The translations under genes and the position numbers were made by a program. 64,000 nucleotides of DNA from G965247265 sp965247265 (GTDB lineage Bacteria > Pseudomonadota > Gammaproteobacteria > UBA4575): contig OZ252002.1 in the NCBI GenBank assembly GCA_965247265.1, positions 1,736,001 through 1,800,000 on the forward strand, in the 5' to 3' direction. Positions 20,056 to 28,799 of the stretch are shown here, piece after piece; position 1 is the first letter of the stretch; every line of letters begins with the position of its first letter. The notes under the pieces are model-generated. The model was not told the DNA's origin and did not search any database. It was given only the letters and a program-made list of their open reading frames with translations.

Positions 20056-20421
20056 CTATAGCTTTTTATTTTGCTCAAGGTCCACGCTATGTTGCTTTTG
20101 TAATCGAACAACGTTGCCAGAAATTACAACATATGTTACGAGTAGCCCAAATGGCCCAAAAATGATAGTGGGCAATATCCATGCAATGGGCTTTCCATTT
20201 TGCAGGTTAATAAGTTTGGCCATATAAAAAAGGTAGCCAAGACTGCAAATTACAATTACGCCAATGATTATCCCAAGCCAGAAATTGTGCGGAGTGCCAA
20301 ACTGATGTTTATCTGCATAGATGTATATGCTTACAAACATGAACATCAATAAAATAAAATGAAATTTCATTCGTGCGAAACATGATCTTATTTTATCTAC
20401 TTGGTCTGGAGTGTACTGCAT
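20056..20421 (-). CDS. Three-helix membrane protein, unknown
   Basis: 121 aa with hydrophobic segments near residues 19-36, 47-68 and 80-100 and hydrophilic ends. No family recognised. It is convergent with the NTF2-like gene, 17 bp apart. Confidence 0.5.
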   Translation of the reverse strand: MQYTPDQVDKIRSCFARMKFHFILLMFMFVSIYIYADKHQFGTPHNFWLGIIIGVIVICSLGYLFYMAKLINLQNGKPIAWILPTIIFGPFGLLVTYVVISGNVVRLQKQHSVDLEQNKKL

Positions 20422-20588
20422 TGTGCGTTCGTTGTGCGGTATTTAAATAAAAATAAAAGAAATCATTGAAAATGTAAATAAGTAATCGTTGTAGCTGATT
20501 AAGTGCCGAGAAAATGAAAAGTATTGAGTTTATTTAGATTAGTATGTACATCTAAAAATATTTAATCAAATAGTTAGTTAGAAATATA

Positions 20589-20816
20589 ATGCAAATCACA
20601 GCAGGTGTTATTTCCATAGTGTTTACAATTCTTGGAATTGGATTGATACATTTAGAATTAAACGAGATAAAAAATTATGGATTTACCTTTACTAGTCTCG
20701 GCTTTATATTTTTTGGCGTATTGTGGACAATCGGTTGGGTTATGATGGCAATTTCAAACCTATGGGGAGATGGAACAAACGCAATAAGTATTTTTGGATT
20801 CATTATAGCAAATTGA
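20589..20816 (+). CDS. Two-helix small membrane protein, unknown
   Basis: 75 aa with two hydrophobic segments (residues 3-24 and 32-58). It follows a spacer of about 170 bp after the divergent gene. No ribosome binding site of note. Not recognised. Confidence 0.4.
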   Translation: MQITAGVISIVFTILGIGLIHLELNEIKNYGFTFTSLGFIFFGVLWTIGWVMMAISNLWGDGTNAISIFGFIIAN

Positions 20817-21163
20817 TAAAAGCTACAAGTTATTTATGATTAAATTTTGCTTATCTGATTTACATGTCCTTTTATAAATTGAGAGTGATTAACTCAGGTA
20901 CGAGAAGATGAATAGCATAAGGTTGCTTGTAAGTGTTTCGTCGCACTGGAAAGTATCGGAGAAAAGCAAAAGCTGGCGATGAGTAATCAAGCACAGTTTT
21001 TATTTTAGAGACAGAAAATTAAAATTTTACACTTGCATTAATATAAATATATTAATAAGATGAATTATATATTCTTATATTAATTTAGCAATAGTATCGT
21101 TATTATCTTTATTTATGCCCAACTTTTTTATTATATGTATCCAAATTAAGGATTGTTATCACC
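20817..21163. other. Non-coding spacer
   Basis: About 350 bp, very AT-rich toward the right. I see only the AAGGA site serving the lipoprotein gene at 21164. Confidence 0.45.
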
Positions 21164-21523
21164 ATGATGAATATTCAACTCATACGAAAATTTAAATACT
21201 TTGGAATGTCTGCATTAATTATGACTTTGTTTGCATGTGATTTACTACAAAAAAGTCTTGATCAAGAAGAAATGAACGTATATTTCTATAAGCCAGGTGG
21301 GGAAGAGTTATATTTAGGTGTTGTGCGTGGAATTAACCTATGCAGATCTACAGTAGTAAAAAAGGCTCAGGATTTTGGTTTCGAAGGCGATGGTGGAGTA
21401 CCTGAAAATCCCAAAGAGAACGAACATATATTGGCAGATGAAAGCAACACGGGAGGCCCAGGTTGGACGTATCATTGTTGTTGGAAAATAGTAACCAATA
21501 CGTGTGAGGAGAAACTGAAGTAA
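21164..21523 (+). CDS. Small lipoprotein, unknown
   Basis: 119 aa. A signal sequence ends in the lipobox LFAC (Cys at about residue 25). The mature part includes YFYKPGGEELYLGVVRGINLC and ends with GWTYHCCWKIVTNTCEEKL; the several cysteines suggest disulfides. It is expected to be membrane-anchored in the periplasm. Family not recognised. Confidence 0.6.
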   Translation: MMNIQLIRKFKYFGMSALIMTLFACDLLQKSLDQEEMNVYFYKPGGEELYLGVVRGINLCRSTVVKKAQDFGFEGDGGVPENPKENEHILADESNTGGPGWTYHCCWKIVTNTCEEKLK

Positions 21524-21865
21524 TAAATAATTGTATGAATGTTTACATTTTAATAACGTAGCATCGCTCCATTTCATCACACCGTTTCACGCCTCCAAAA
21601 GCGAGGCATATAAGGCAAATATAGCGAAGTTCATTTCTTATTAAAACTTGATTTCGTCACTTTGAATCAATTCTTAACACAGTTGGGTTTTTTTATATTT
21701 CCTGCGTTAGGCAAGAATTAGACATTGCATACTTATCCAGTAAAAAATTAATAACACTATTTAAGCGCTCTGAAGTAATAAAAAGTGCGGTTGTAATAAC
21801 GATAGTCACTTATTGTGGGCCAAAATATAGTAATGTTTTTTTAATTATTTCTTAGAAACATTGTC
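21524..21865. other. Non-coding spacer
   Basis: About 340 bp without a supported gene. No terminator with a clear stem and T-run is visible after the lipoprotein gene. Confidence 0.4.
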
Positions 21866-22099
21866 ATGAGCATCAATGAAATTTTACTTACAGAATGTGT
21901 AAATAAATCTACAGTACAAGATCTAAAAAAAATACTTAGCACCTATCCGGATAATGCATACGTTACGTTTGTTTGTAGGAATGCAAAATGTAATCCCTTA
22001 TGTTTTAAGCAAGTACATTTTTTTGAAGATCGGCATCAGCCGATTGTAACCATAGAGCTTGAAGAAGTTCAGGATTTCAGACCGCACTTACCGATATAG
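21866..22099 (+). CDS. Hypothetical soluble protein
   Basis: 77 aa, no membrane segment. Cysteines occur in CRNAKCNPLC in the middle. It reads like a small conserved protein (DLKKILSTYPDNAYVTF, then IVTIELEEVQDFRPHL), but I cannot name a family. Confidence 0.4.
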   Translation: MSINEILLTECVNKSTVQDLKKILSTYPDNAYVTFVCRNAKCNPLCFKQVHFFEDRHQPIVTIELEEVQDFRPHLPI

Positions 22100-22455
22100 A
22101 TTTCGTATATCGTCTAAATTATTTACAGTTTGTTAATAAGCTGTATTAATTACCATCATGATTCATAGATAAATTATATCAGTCTCATTAATATTAACGT
22201 TCTATTTAGATACAAATAATTGTAGACTCTATGAATTCAATCACTTATTGTGAACATCTAACATAGATAAAATTGTGTCTTTTTGAAACATGAATAAGAG
22301 TTATGTATTTCCACTATGTTTTATTTCCTGTTGTGGGTATAAACTACGCCAGATAATTATAGCTATAGTTATACAAAACAAAAAAAATTCGGTTTCACTC
22401 ACAAAAATTCGAGTGGGAGTTAAAGATATAAAAATAATGGGAAGGAGGAGATGTC
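22100..22455. other. Spacer upstream of the symporter gene
   Basis: About 355 bp. It must hold the promoter of the symporter operon. The last 15 bp contain GAAGGAGGAG, an excellent ribosome binding site. A short inverted repeat (TCACTCACAAAAATTCGAGTG, by eye only partly paired) lies near 22395. Confidence 0.4.
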
Positions 22456-23949
22456 ATGGATAAGTCCGTATTAGTCTTATCAGAAGGTTTAACACCAGCA
22501 CTTGGTTTTTTCCTAATGATTGGCTTTGGAGTACTTTTTCTAGTACTTGCATTTATAATTAAAAAAACCCTAATCCGATCTACTCACGATTTTATTATTT
22601 CAAATCGTAAAGTAGGTTTAGGTTTTGGTGTGGGTGCCGTAATCTCAGTTTGGACATGGGCCATGGCAGTAATGATGAGTTCTGCAATGACCTATCAATG
22701 GGGTTTATCCGGACTCTTTTGGTTTGTAGTTCCCAATGGCTTTGCAATTATGGCCATGGTGCCGTTAGCAAGAATTCTCAGAAGAAAAATGCCTGAGGGC
22801 TATACAATTAGTCAATTTGCACATACGCGATTTAATGGCTCCAAAATAGCATCTGCTGTTGTCACAGTGGCGATGATATTTGGAATACTCTTAGAAACAC
22901 TAATTAATATAAAAGGTACATCAGTGGTGATGTCAACGGTGTTCCCCATTGATTGGAAAACCGTGGTGATATTAACTGTCGTCGTTGTCATGACATATGT
23001 TTTCTTTGGTGGATTGTGGACAAGTGTAATGACAGGCACATTCAATACTTGGATGATTACGACACCGGCAGCCATTGTCGTTGTTGCGGTATATGCGCAT
23101 ATTAGTGGTGGCGCTACAGCAGTGCTGGATGCTGTAAGAACGGCAGACCCTTCAAACTTATCAGTATTTGAGGCGGATGCTGCAGCCGGCTTTGGTATCA
23201 CTCTGGCCTTTGGCTTGCTTGCGGCTGTGGTTGCAGACCAAACATTTTGGCAAAAAGTTTGGGCAGTACGTAAAGAGCAAGTAACAAGAACATTCCTATG
23301 GGGAGGCGCGCTGTTTTATCCCATTCCAATTTGTTTGGGCATGTTGGGATTAGCGGGATTGGCATTCGGATTAACACCTGAGGAACTAGGGGGTGATATT
23401 GTTGCGGTGGGACCCTATATGGTGTCGCATATTGGTCTTCCATTGATATTAATTGTCGCGTATGTGATGGTAATTTTAGCGGCATGTTATTCAACAATCG
23501 ACGGTGCAGCTTCAGCATTGTCCTCGATCATAGCAATCGACATCGTTAAACGTTTTGCAACTGAAACGCGAGAGGAGACATTGTTTTACATTACAAGGTT
23601 CGGAATGATCTTAGGAGGCGTTATTTCCGGGATCATTGTGTTAACGGGTGTTGATTTTACAACACTGGTGTTAACAACCTACGCCTTAAAAACATCAATT
23701 CTACTGCCTTTAATCCTTGCGATTGTGTGGAGAAAAACCAGTACTATGGGTTTTGTTGGGGGGATAGTTCTATCGATTGTAATTGGTATGCCACTACGGC
23801 ATTTGTATGGGGAAATGGTAGGCACTTTTTCCATTTTAGCGATTAGTGCAGGGATTGTGATATTGACTGGACTAATGTCACGCGAAGAGTTTGATATGGA
23901 TAAATTATTAGACGCCCATAAAGATGAATTAGCACACAAAAGTACGTAG
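22456..23949 (+). CDS. Sodium:solute symporter (SSS family)
   Basis: 497 aa with about 13 hydrophobic segments. Recognisable family stretches are DFIISNRKVGLGFG near residue 45, QFAHTRFNG near 117, and GLLAAVVADQTFWQKVWAVRK near 253, a pattern seen in the urea and short-substrate branch of the SSS family. It couples uptake to a sodium gradient in the inner membrane. The small membrane gene that follows 44 bp later looks like its partner. The two monooxygenases downstream suggest the imported compound is oxidised, but the substrate is unknown. Confidence 0.85.
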   Translation: MDKSVLVLSEGLTPALGFFLMIGFGVLFLVLAFIIKKTLIRSTHDFIISNRKVGLGFGVGAVISVWTWAMAVMMSSAMTYQWGLSGLFWFVVPNGFAIMAMVPLARILRRKMPEGYTISQFAHTRFNGSKIASAVVTVAMIFGILLETLINIKGTSVVMSTVFPIDWKTVVILTVVVVMTYVFFGGLWTSVMTGTFNTWMITTPAAIVVVAVYAHISGGATAVLDAVRTADPSNLSVFEADAAAGFGITLAFGLLAAVVADQTFWQKVWAVRKEQVTRTFLWGGALFYPIPICLGMLGLAGLAFGLTPEELGGDIVAVGPYMVSHIGLPLILIVAYVMVILAACYSTIDGAASALSSIIAIDIVKRFATETREETLFYITRFGMILGGVISGIIVLTGVDFTTLVLTTYALKTSILLPLILAIVWRKTSTMGFVGGIVLSIVIGMPLRHLYGEMVGTFSILAISAGIVILTGLMSREEFDMDKLLDAHKDELAHKST

Positions 23950-23993
23950 TTTTGAGTGAATAATTTTAAAATAAAGAATTAGAGAGGTAAATC

Positions 23994-24305
23994 ATGTCAG
24001 GTATATTAGTCTTTTTCCTAATCATTGGAGCTGCTGCGACAATTTTATATGCAGCGGGTTATGCTACGGGTCTAAAACAAACATTTTCGGATGCACAAGA
24101 AGAAGAAGAAATTACTGATTATAAAGACAGTGCATATACATACACTATTGCTGCTGCAGTAGTTGCGTCAGCAGTAATCATAGCGCTTGTAGGAGTCAAC
24201 CCTATTTTTGTCTATGCAGGGCCGCTTTTGGCTGTTGTTACAACATTTATGGTGGGATTTGCATTTTTTTACGAGCGCATGTTGAGATCATCGGGGGATA
24301 ACTAG
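23994..24305 (+). CDS. Small membrane protein linked to the symporter
   Basis: 103 aa with three hydrophobic segments (residues 3-22, 50-68, 72-93) and an acidic loop SDAQEEEEITD between the first two. GAGAGG precedes the ATG. Its position directly after the symporter gene suggests an accessory subunit; this is inference from context only. Confidence 0.65.
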   Translation: MSGILVFFLIIGAAATILYAAGYATGLKQTFSDAQEEEEITDYKDSAYTYTIAAAVVASAVIIALVGVNPIFVYAGPLLAVVTTFMVGFAFFYERMLRSSGDN

Positions 24306-24341
24306 GCAACTAAAGTTCTTTTCTACTATTGTAAAAACAGG

Positions 24342-24379
24342 AACTAACCATCGTACATTCGTAAGTATGATGGTTAGTT
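24342..24379. terminator. Strong stem-loop, possible terminator
   Basis: Perfect 11-bp inverted repeat AACTAACCATC / GATGGTTAGTT around a 16-nt centre, 36 bp after the small membrane gene. There is no run of T after it, so it may instead stabilise an mRNA end between the transport pair and the monooxygenase genes. Confidence 0.6.
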
Positions 24380-24429
24380 AAATTGTGGCTTGCATTAAGT
24401 GCTTTATTGTATCTAAAAGGTAAGTATTA

Positions 24430-25488
24430 ATGGAAGTTGGAGTTTGGATTCCTGTCTACGGTGGTACGTTACGCACTAATTATCATCGCTATCAACCTAC
24501 ATTCGCAACATGCTGCGAAGTCGTAACGCTTGCTGAAGCAAATAACTATGATTATGTGTATGTTTCAGAAAACTATCTGAATGTTGTCTACGGTGAGGAA
24601 TTTGAGGTAGCCGATGCATGGGCATTTTCCGCAGCATTTTCGGCAAAAACATCAAAAATTAAAATAGTTGTCGCGACCAAACCTGGCTTTCATCCGCCCT
24701 TGCCGTTGGCCAAAATGGCACAAAGCATAAGCCATATTAGTAACGGGAGGTTATCGATCAATGTTGTCTGTGGATGGTGGAAACAAGAATTCATGCAATG
24801 CAGTGTTGATTACTTAGACCACAAAGGCCGATATCAGCGCGCAACAGAATTTACATTATGCATTAAGAAATTATTGACGGGTGAATATACCAACCTCATT
24901 GGTACATATTATTCGTTGCAAAATGCGCTTGTTGCAATGGAAGAGCCAAATGATTGCCAGGTTCCGATTTGGATTAGCGGACAGTCAAAAAGTGCTCAAG
25001 AACTTGTCACGGCTTACGGCGATGTATTTTTCATAGATAGCATGTCAGATGAGAAGTTGAAGGAGACGATTCAACAAATAAGAGTCATGGAAAAGCCACT
25101 AGGGCGTAAAGTCAAAATTGCGATGAGTGTTTTTGTAATCATGGATGAAACGGATGAAAAAGCACATTTAAGGCATCAAGCAATAATAGAAAATCGGCAA
25201 CAAGACTTAATAGATAATTTTCGAACATACATGCGCGAGTCTGGGGCAACCATGTGGAAAGGGTTAACGGATGAACAAATGGTAGATTCAAATTGCGGAT
25301 TTGATGCGAGCTTAATTGGAAGTAAATCTGCAATACTAGAACGACTCAATAATATAAAAGAATGCGGAGTCGATATTTTATTATGTCAGTTTGAAGATAT
25401 GCTTGAAGAGACTGTAACGTTTGGTGAATCAATTTTACCTGAGCTTAATTTTACTGAAGAAAAAGAAGCATCAATTATGTCGGTATAG
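24430..25488 (+). CDS. LLM flavin-dependent monooxygenase, SfnG/SsuD-like
   Basis: 352 aa, a luciferase-like TIM barrel. Starts MEVGVWIPVYGGTLRTNYH; ISNGRLSINVVCGWWKQEF and DYLDHKGRYQRATEF match the SsuD and dimethyl-sulfone monooxygenase (SfnG) branch, which uses reduced FMN from a separate reductase to cleave C-S bonds. No flavin reductase gene is in the window. It lies between the symporter pair and a second LLM enzyme of a different branch, which suggests a two-step oxidation of one imported compound. Exact substrate not assignable. Confidence 0.85.
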   Translation: MEVGVWIPVYGGTLRTNYHRYQPTFATCCEVVTLAEANNYDYVYVSENYLNVVYGEEFEVADAWAFSAAFSAKTSKIKIVVATKPGFHPPLPLAKMAQSISHISNGRLSINVVCGWWKQEFMQCSVDYLDHKGRYQRATEFTLCIKKLLTGEYTNLIGTYYSLQNALVAMEEPNDCQVPIWISGQSKSAQELVTAYGDVFFIDSMSDEKLKETIQQIRVMEKPLGRKVKIAMSVFVIMDETDEKAHLRHQAIIENRQQDLIDNFRTYMRESGATMWKGLTDEQMVDSNCGFDASLIGSKSAILERLNNIKECGVDILLCQFEDMLEETVTFGESILPELNFTEEKEASIMSV

Positions 25489-25640
25489 TTTAATTAATAG
25501 AATGACCGGTACTTGATCTAGATTAGTAAACTCAAATTTAATTTTGCTGTCTAATGTAAATTACAAGTGCAAACAAAGTGAAAATTTAAAATTTATAAGA
25601 AAAAATTATTTAATAAAAGTTTGTATATAGGAGGAAGAAC

Positions 25641-27194
25641 ATGGTGACAAAGAAAAAAGCAGTTAAAAAAGCAGTTAAAAAATCTCAAAAAAAAGAGAAA
25701 TGGACGATGCAGAATTTGCCACGAGGTGCAGATGCTAAAGAAGTGGCACGTGAATTTGCAGTAGAGTTATTAGATATTGCAAAAGCAAACCCGGTTGTTA
25801 AGTCGGGGCATAAAAGAGGAGTAAAAGGCAGAAAGCAAGCGCACTTATTAGGCTTCTTACAGCATGGTCTTAATAGTCATGCAACCGGCATGTGGCGAAA
25901 TCATACAGACAAACGTGGATGGAAATTTTCTGAACCGGAGTATTGGGTGCATATGGGTAGAACCATGGAGCGTGGTATGTTTGATGGCATGTTTATTGCT
26001 GATGAATTAGCGCCTTACAATAATTACAAACAAAGTTCAGATGACACCGTTCGCTATGCCGTGCAATGCCCTGTGCATGAACCCTCAACGATTGTTCCAA
26101 TAGTTGGGCATGCGACCAAACATCTAGGAATCGGCGTTACGCTGTCTACAGCCTTTGTGCACCCGTATGCGATGTGTCGCCATATATCAAGTTTGGATCA
26201 TCTAACCAAAGGCCGTGCAGCTTGGAATATTGTGAGTTCTTATTCCAAGAGTGAATGGGATGCCTATGGTGCAGAAATGTCTGATCGTGGTTTGAGATAT
26301 GAAAGAATGGAAGAGTATATGGAGCTGTGCAAACTGCTTTGGCACTCTTGGGATAGAGACTCAATTGTTGCAGATCGGGAATCGGGAATTTATGCAGACC
26401 CTGATAAAGTGCACGAAATTAACTTCGAAGGTCAGTTTTTCAAAAGTAGAGCGCGGCACTTTTGCTTTCGATCGCCACAAGTACAACCCGTATTTTGGCA
26501 AGCCGGATCATCACCGCGCGGGCGAGATTTTGCAGCGAAACATGCAGAAGCTATTTTTGCCGTGCATCCTAATGTTAAACGGATGAAAGAATACGCTGAC
26601 GATTTAAAAGAACGTTGTTATACAAAATTCAAACGTCCGGAAAATAGTGTTAAACGTATTTACGGATTGCAGGTGATCGTTGCACCGACTCGCTCTGAAG
26701 CAGAAGAAAAGTATGAGCGAATTATGTCTCATATTCCGTTAGAAGGTGCGCTCGCATGGATCTCAGGACACTTTGGACCGGACTTTTCAACCTATGCATT
26801 AGATGACGTGGTGCAAAATATTGAAATCCCAGGAATTCAAGGATTGTTCGAGTCGATCATTTTTGCAAAAGGTGGCGGTCCCGTTACAGTAAAAGAAGCC
26901 GCACTCATTTATGCACAAGGCATGGGAATGCCACGTGCCATTGGAAGCCCTGAAGATGTGGTCGATCAAATGGAAGTGTTTATGGATAACGGTGCTGATG
27001 GCTTTATGCTAGCAGCAACACCTACACCCACTTGCTTTGAAGATTTTGCAGACATGGTAACTCCTGAAATGCAGAAAAGAGGTTTATTGCGTACTGAGTA
27101 TAGAGGTAGCACATTAAGGGAGAACCTGCTTGATGATGGACAAACTGATATTGATAAAGTGAAAAAACAATTGGCCAAGGACGACCTCATTTAA
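25641..27194 (+). CDS. LLM flavin monooxygenase, NtaA/SnaA/DszA-like
   Basis: 517 aa. Residues from about 65 onward match the NtaA/SnaA/DszA (also DmoA) branch: GLNSHATGMWRNH, GMFDGMFIADELAPY, HEPSTIVPIVGHATKHL, GRAAWNIVSSYSKSEW and QAGSSPRGRDFAAKHAEAIF. These enzymes use reduced FMN and oxygen on amines or organosulfur compounds. The N-terminus is an unusual lysine-rich stretch (residues 3-22) not expected in the family. AGGAGG precedes the ATG. It is followed by a clean terminator at 27278. Confidence 0.88.
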   Translation: MVTKKKAVKKAVKKSQKKEKWTMQNLPRGADAKEVAREFAVELLDIAKANPVVKSGHKRGVKGRKQAHLLGFLQHGLNSHATGMWRNHTDKRGWKFSEPEYWVHMGRTMERGMFDGMFIADELAPYNNYKQSSDDTVRYAVQCPVHEPSTIVPIVGHATKHLGIGVTLSTAFVHPYAMCRHISSLDHLTKGRAAWNIVSSYSKSEWDAYGAEMSDRGLRYERMEEYMELCKLLWHSWDRDSIVADRESGIYADPDKVHEINFEGQFFKSRARHFCFRSPQVQPVFWQAGSSPRGRDFAAKHAEAIFAVHPNVKRMKEYADDLKERCYTKFKRPENSVKRIYGLQVIVAPTRSEAEEKYERIMSHIPLEGALAWISGHFGPDFSTYALDDVVQNIEIPGIQGLFESIIFAKGGGPVTVKEAALIYAQGMGMPRAIGSPEDVVDQMEVFMDNGADGFMLAATPTPTCFEDFADMVTPEMQKRGLLRTEYRGSTLRENLLDDGQTDIDKVKKQLAKDDLI

Positions 27195-27277
27195 CTTCTG
27201 ATCTGTAGAAAAAGGAAAAATGAATCTGCAAGCAAGAAGATGAAATTTGGCAGCATTTTAAAAAATGGTTCAACAAT

Positions 27278-27308
27278 AAAAAACCCCGCTATTCATAGCG
27301 GGGTTTTT
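27278..27308 (+). terminator. Rho-independent terminator
   Basis: Stem CCCCGCT / AGCGGGG with a 6-nt loop, A-run before and TTTTT after, 84 bp past the NtaA-like gene. Symmetric, so it can also end transcripts from the minus strand, including the small gene at 27348. Confidence 0.93.
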
Positions 27309-27347
27309 ATATGGTAGAGGAGTTTTATAGCAGAGGAGGAGCATCTA

Positions 27348-27482
27348 CTATGAAAACAAGGCCATTAAGGTAACAAAACCGCTGGTGATGCCAACTGCGA
27401 AGATAGCAAAGTCAGGGACGAGTATATTGTAGCTATAAGACTGTTCTGCATGGGTATCTGAGTTGTGTGTAGCGTGGTTCAT
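27348..27482 (-). CDS. 44-residue small membrane protein
   Basis: ATG at 27482 with GGAGA upstream. Begins MNHATHNSDTHAEQSYSYNI, hydrophilic and His-rich, then one membrane segment (residues 24-43, DFAIFAVGITSGFVTLMALF) and stops at once. It is transcribed toward the terminator at 27278. The shape suggests a small subunit or regulator of a membrane complex; no family recognised. Confidence 0.6.
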   Translation of the reverse strand: MNHATHNSDTHAEQSYSYNILVPDFAIFAVGITSGFVTLMALFS

Positions 27483-27592
27483 AATCGTATCTCCAAAAAG
27501 TAAAGTGTTTTAAATCAGTGATCAGTGTATTGTTAAATAATCTCAATGCTGAACAGAGTACACTTGCTTTGTATCAATCCGATGTCTGAAAC

Positions 27593-27623
27593 GGGGCTTT
27601 TTGTTTCATTTGTTTCAAGCCCC
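27593..27623. other. Inverted repeat
   Basis: GGGGCTT / AAGCCCC, 7-bp arms with a 17-nt T-rich centre. It lies in the spacer between the last intact core-like gene and the accessory boundary at 27834. Role unknown. Confidence 0.4.
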
Positions 27624-27833
27624 AAACCACACACAAACCCCATAGGGCGCCTAGGTTTAGGCAGTTTTAGAAGATATTAAATTGCGCTGCGCTCACCAAT
27701 TTTTTTGTGTTCGCAGTTTATATAGAACGGTGTGAAGCTATAAATATGTGTAGTGTTGAAATGTGCATCGAATGCAGAGATGAATAGAAAAAAGAATTAA
27801 TGTTGGATAAAACAACAGCTTAAAAGTTTATTA

Positions 27834-27845
27834 TGGCGGAGAGGG
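27834..27845 (-). other. tRNA-Ser 3'-end-like fragment, putative attachment half-site
   Basis: TGGCGGAGAGGG is the reverse complement of CCCTCTCCGCCA, the acceptor end of many tRNA-Ser genes. No tRNA body is attached. It lies 165 bp before an integrase remnant and just left of the first 30-bp repeat, so it plausibly marks the left edge of the accessory DNA. Confidence 0.45.
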
Positions 27846-27962
27846 TATCCGTCATAGCCTTATCCAATCCAATACAATCCTATATAATCCAAAAAGTAGC
27901 TTTATTATAGCAGTATTACTAGGATATTAGTCCAATGCTGTCCGATTCAATGTTCTTGAATC

Positions 27963-28008
27963 CGTATATAGAACGTATATAGGAACGTATATAGGAACGT
28001 ATATAGAG
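27963..28008 (+). repeat. Tandem CGTATATAG repeats
   Basis: Four units of about 11-12 bp (CGTATATAGAA, then CGTATATAGGAA twice, then CGTATATAGAGA) end directly at the ATG of the integrase remnant. They could be integrase arm-binding or operator sites. Confidence 0.75.
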
Positions 28009-28406
28009 ATGCCTAAGACGATTGAGCGTTTAAGCGCACACAAAGGGGTTCAAAAGTTAAAAAAAGTGGCTGGTACGCCGATGGTGGTGGCCTGTACCTG
28101 CAAATAAGCCCAACGGGGGCAAAAGGAAGTACACAAACTTATGCAAGAAATAGAAAAGCGCTTTTAGTTCGTTATAAATCACATAAATGTATTGAGCCAT
28201 CTGCATTTCTAAGTACAACATGGGCAGTCAAAGACCGCGTATTAGAGCTAACGGTAATACGTAGTGATGACCAACAGGCATACCCAGTAGGGGGAAAAAT
28301 TCGGCACCGAGTAAATTTTATCAATCACAAGAAATTACAACTAGAAGGTGAGGATGGACATAAACATAATCTGATCAGAGAAATTTCTGGATGTGTTGAG
28401 CCATAA
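28009..28406 (+). pseudogene. Tyrosine integrase N-terminal remnant
   Basis: Frame 1 from the ATG at 28009 reads MPKTIERLSAHKG; the next frame reads KKSGWYADGGGLYLQISPTG. Joined, this is the arm-DNA-binding N-terminal domain (DUF4102 type) of island integrases, with a one-base frameshift near 28045-28060. After SPTGAK the frame stays open to a TAA at 28404, but those last 85 or so codons no longer look like an integrase, so the gene is truncated and fused to other DNA. The catalytic domain is absent. It marks a dead integrative element. Confidence 0.8.
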
Positions 28407-28412
28407 AAATTA

Positions 28413-28442
28413 AATGACCGCTTACGACCCAAAGCGGACATT
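28413..28442 (+). repeat. 30-bp palindromic repeat, copy 1
   Basis: Arms AATGACCGCT and AGCGGACATT around TACGACCCAA; a fully matching copy and the leftmost in the window. It lies 6 bp after the stop of the integrase-remnant frame. Plus strand is defined here as the orientation with AATGACC first. Confidence 0.93.
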
Positions 28443-28496
28443 CATAATAAATAGATGTCCGCATTCTCATGTTATTTAATAAAACTGTATTATGAG

Positions 28497-28799
28497 CTAC
28501 TGCTTACAACGTTGTTTACTTCCAAGTGGTCTTGCAAATGTATAAGCTGCAGGTTCAACAACTAACGTTTGACCTGCTTCTCCTGCATTTCCACCAAGCA
28601 AGGTGAATGGTAAAGATACAACATAGGCAATCGTACCTGCAGCAGTGCCAACAATTCCTAAAGGTCTAATAAAAACTAAATCAACTAACATTGAGTCAGA
28701 ATTAGGTGATGTGAGTTCACTACAACTCGGTTGTGCTGATAACAAAGTACTTGGAATACAAAGAGCAATGCAAAAAACTAACATGTATAGCTTTTTCAT
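28497..28799 (-). CDS. Small exported protein of the RPLG...PFT family
   Basis: 100 aa with a signal peptide (cleavage after LLSA, about residue 22). The mature part has VFIRPLGIVGTAAGT, VVSLPFTLLGGN and LVVEPAAYTFARPLG, a conserved pattern in short gammaproteobacterial proteins often mislabelled as multidrug transporters. It has one hydrophobic segment besides the signal. Function unknown. Preceded by a GAGGAG site. Confidence 0.65.
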   Translation of the reverse strand: MKKLYMLVFCIALCIPSTLLSAQPSCSELTSPNSDSMLVDLVFIRPLGIVGTAAGTIAYVVSLPFTLLGGNAGEAGQTLVVEPAAYTFARPLGSKQRCKQ

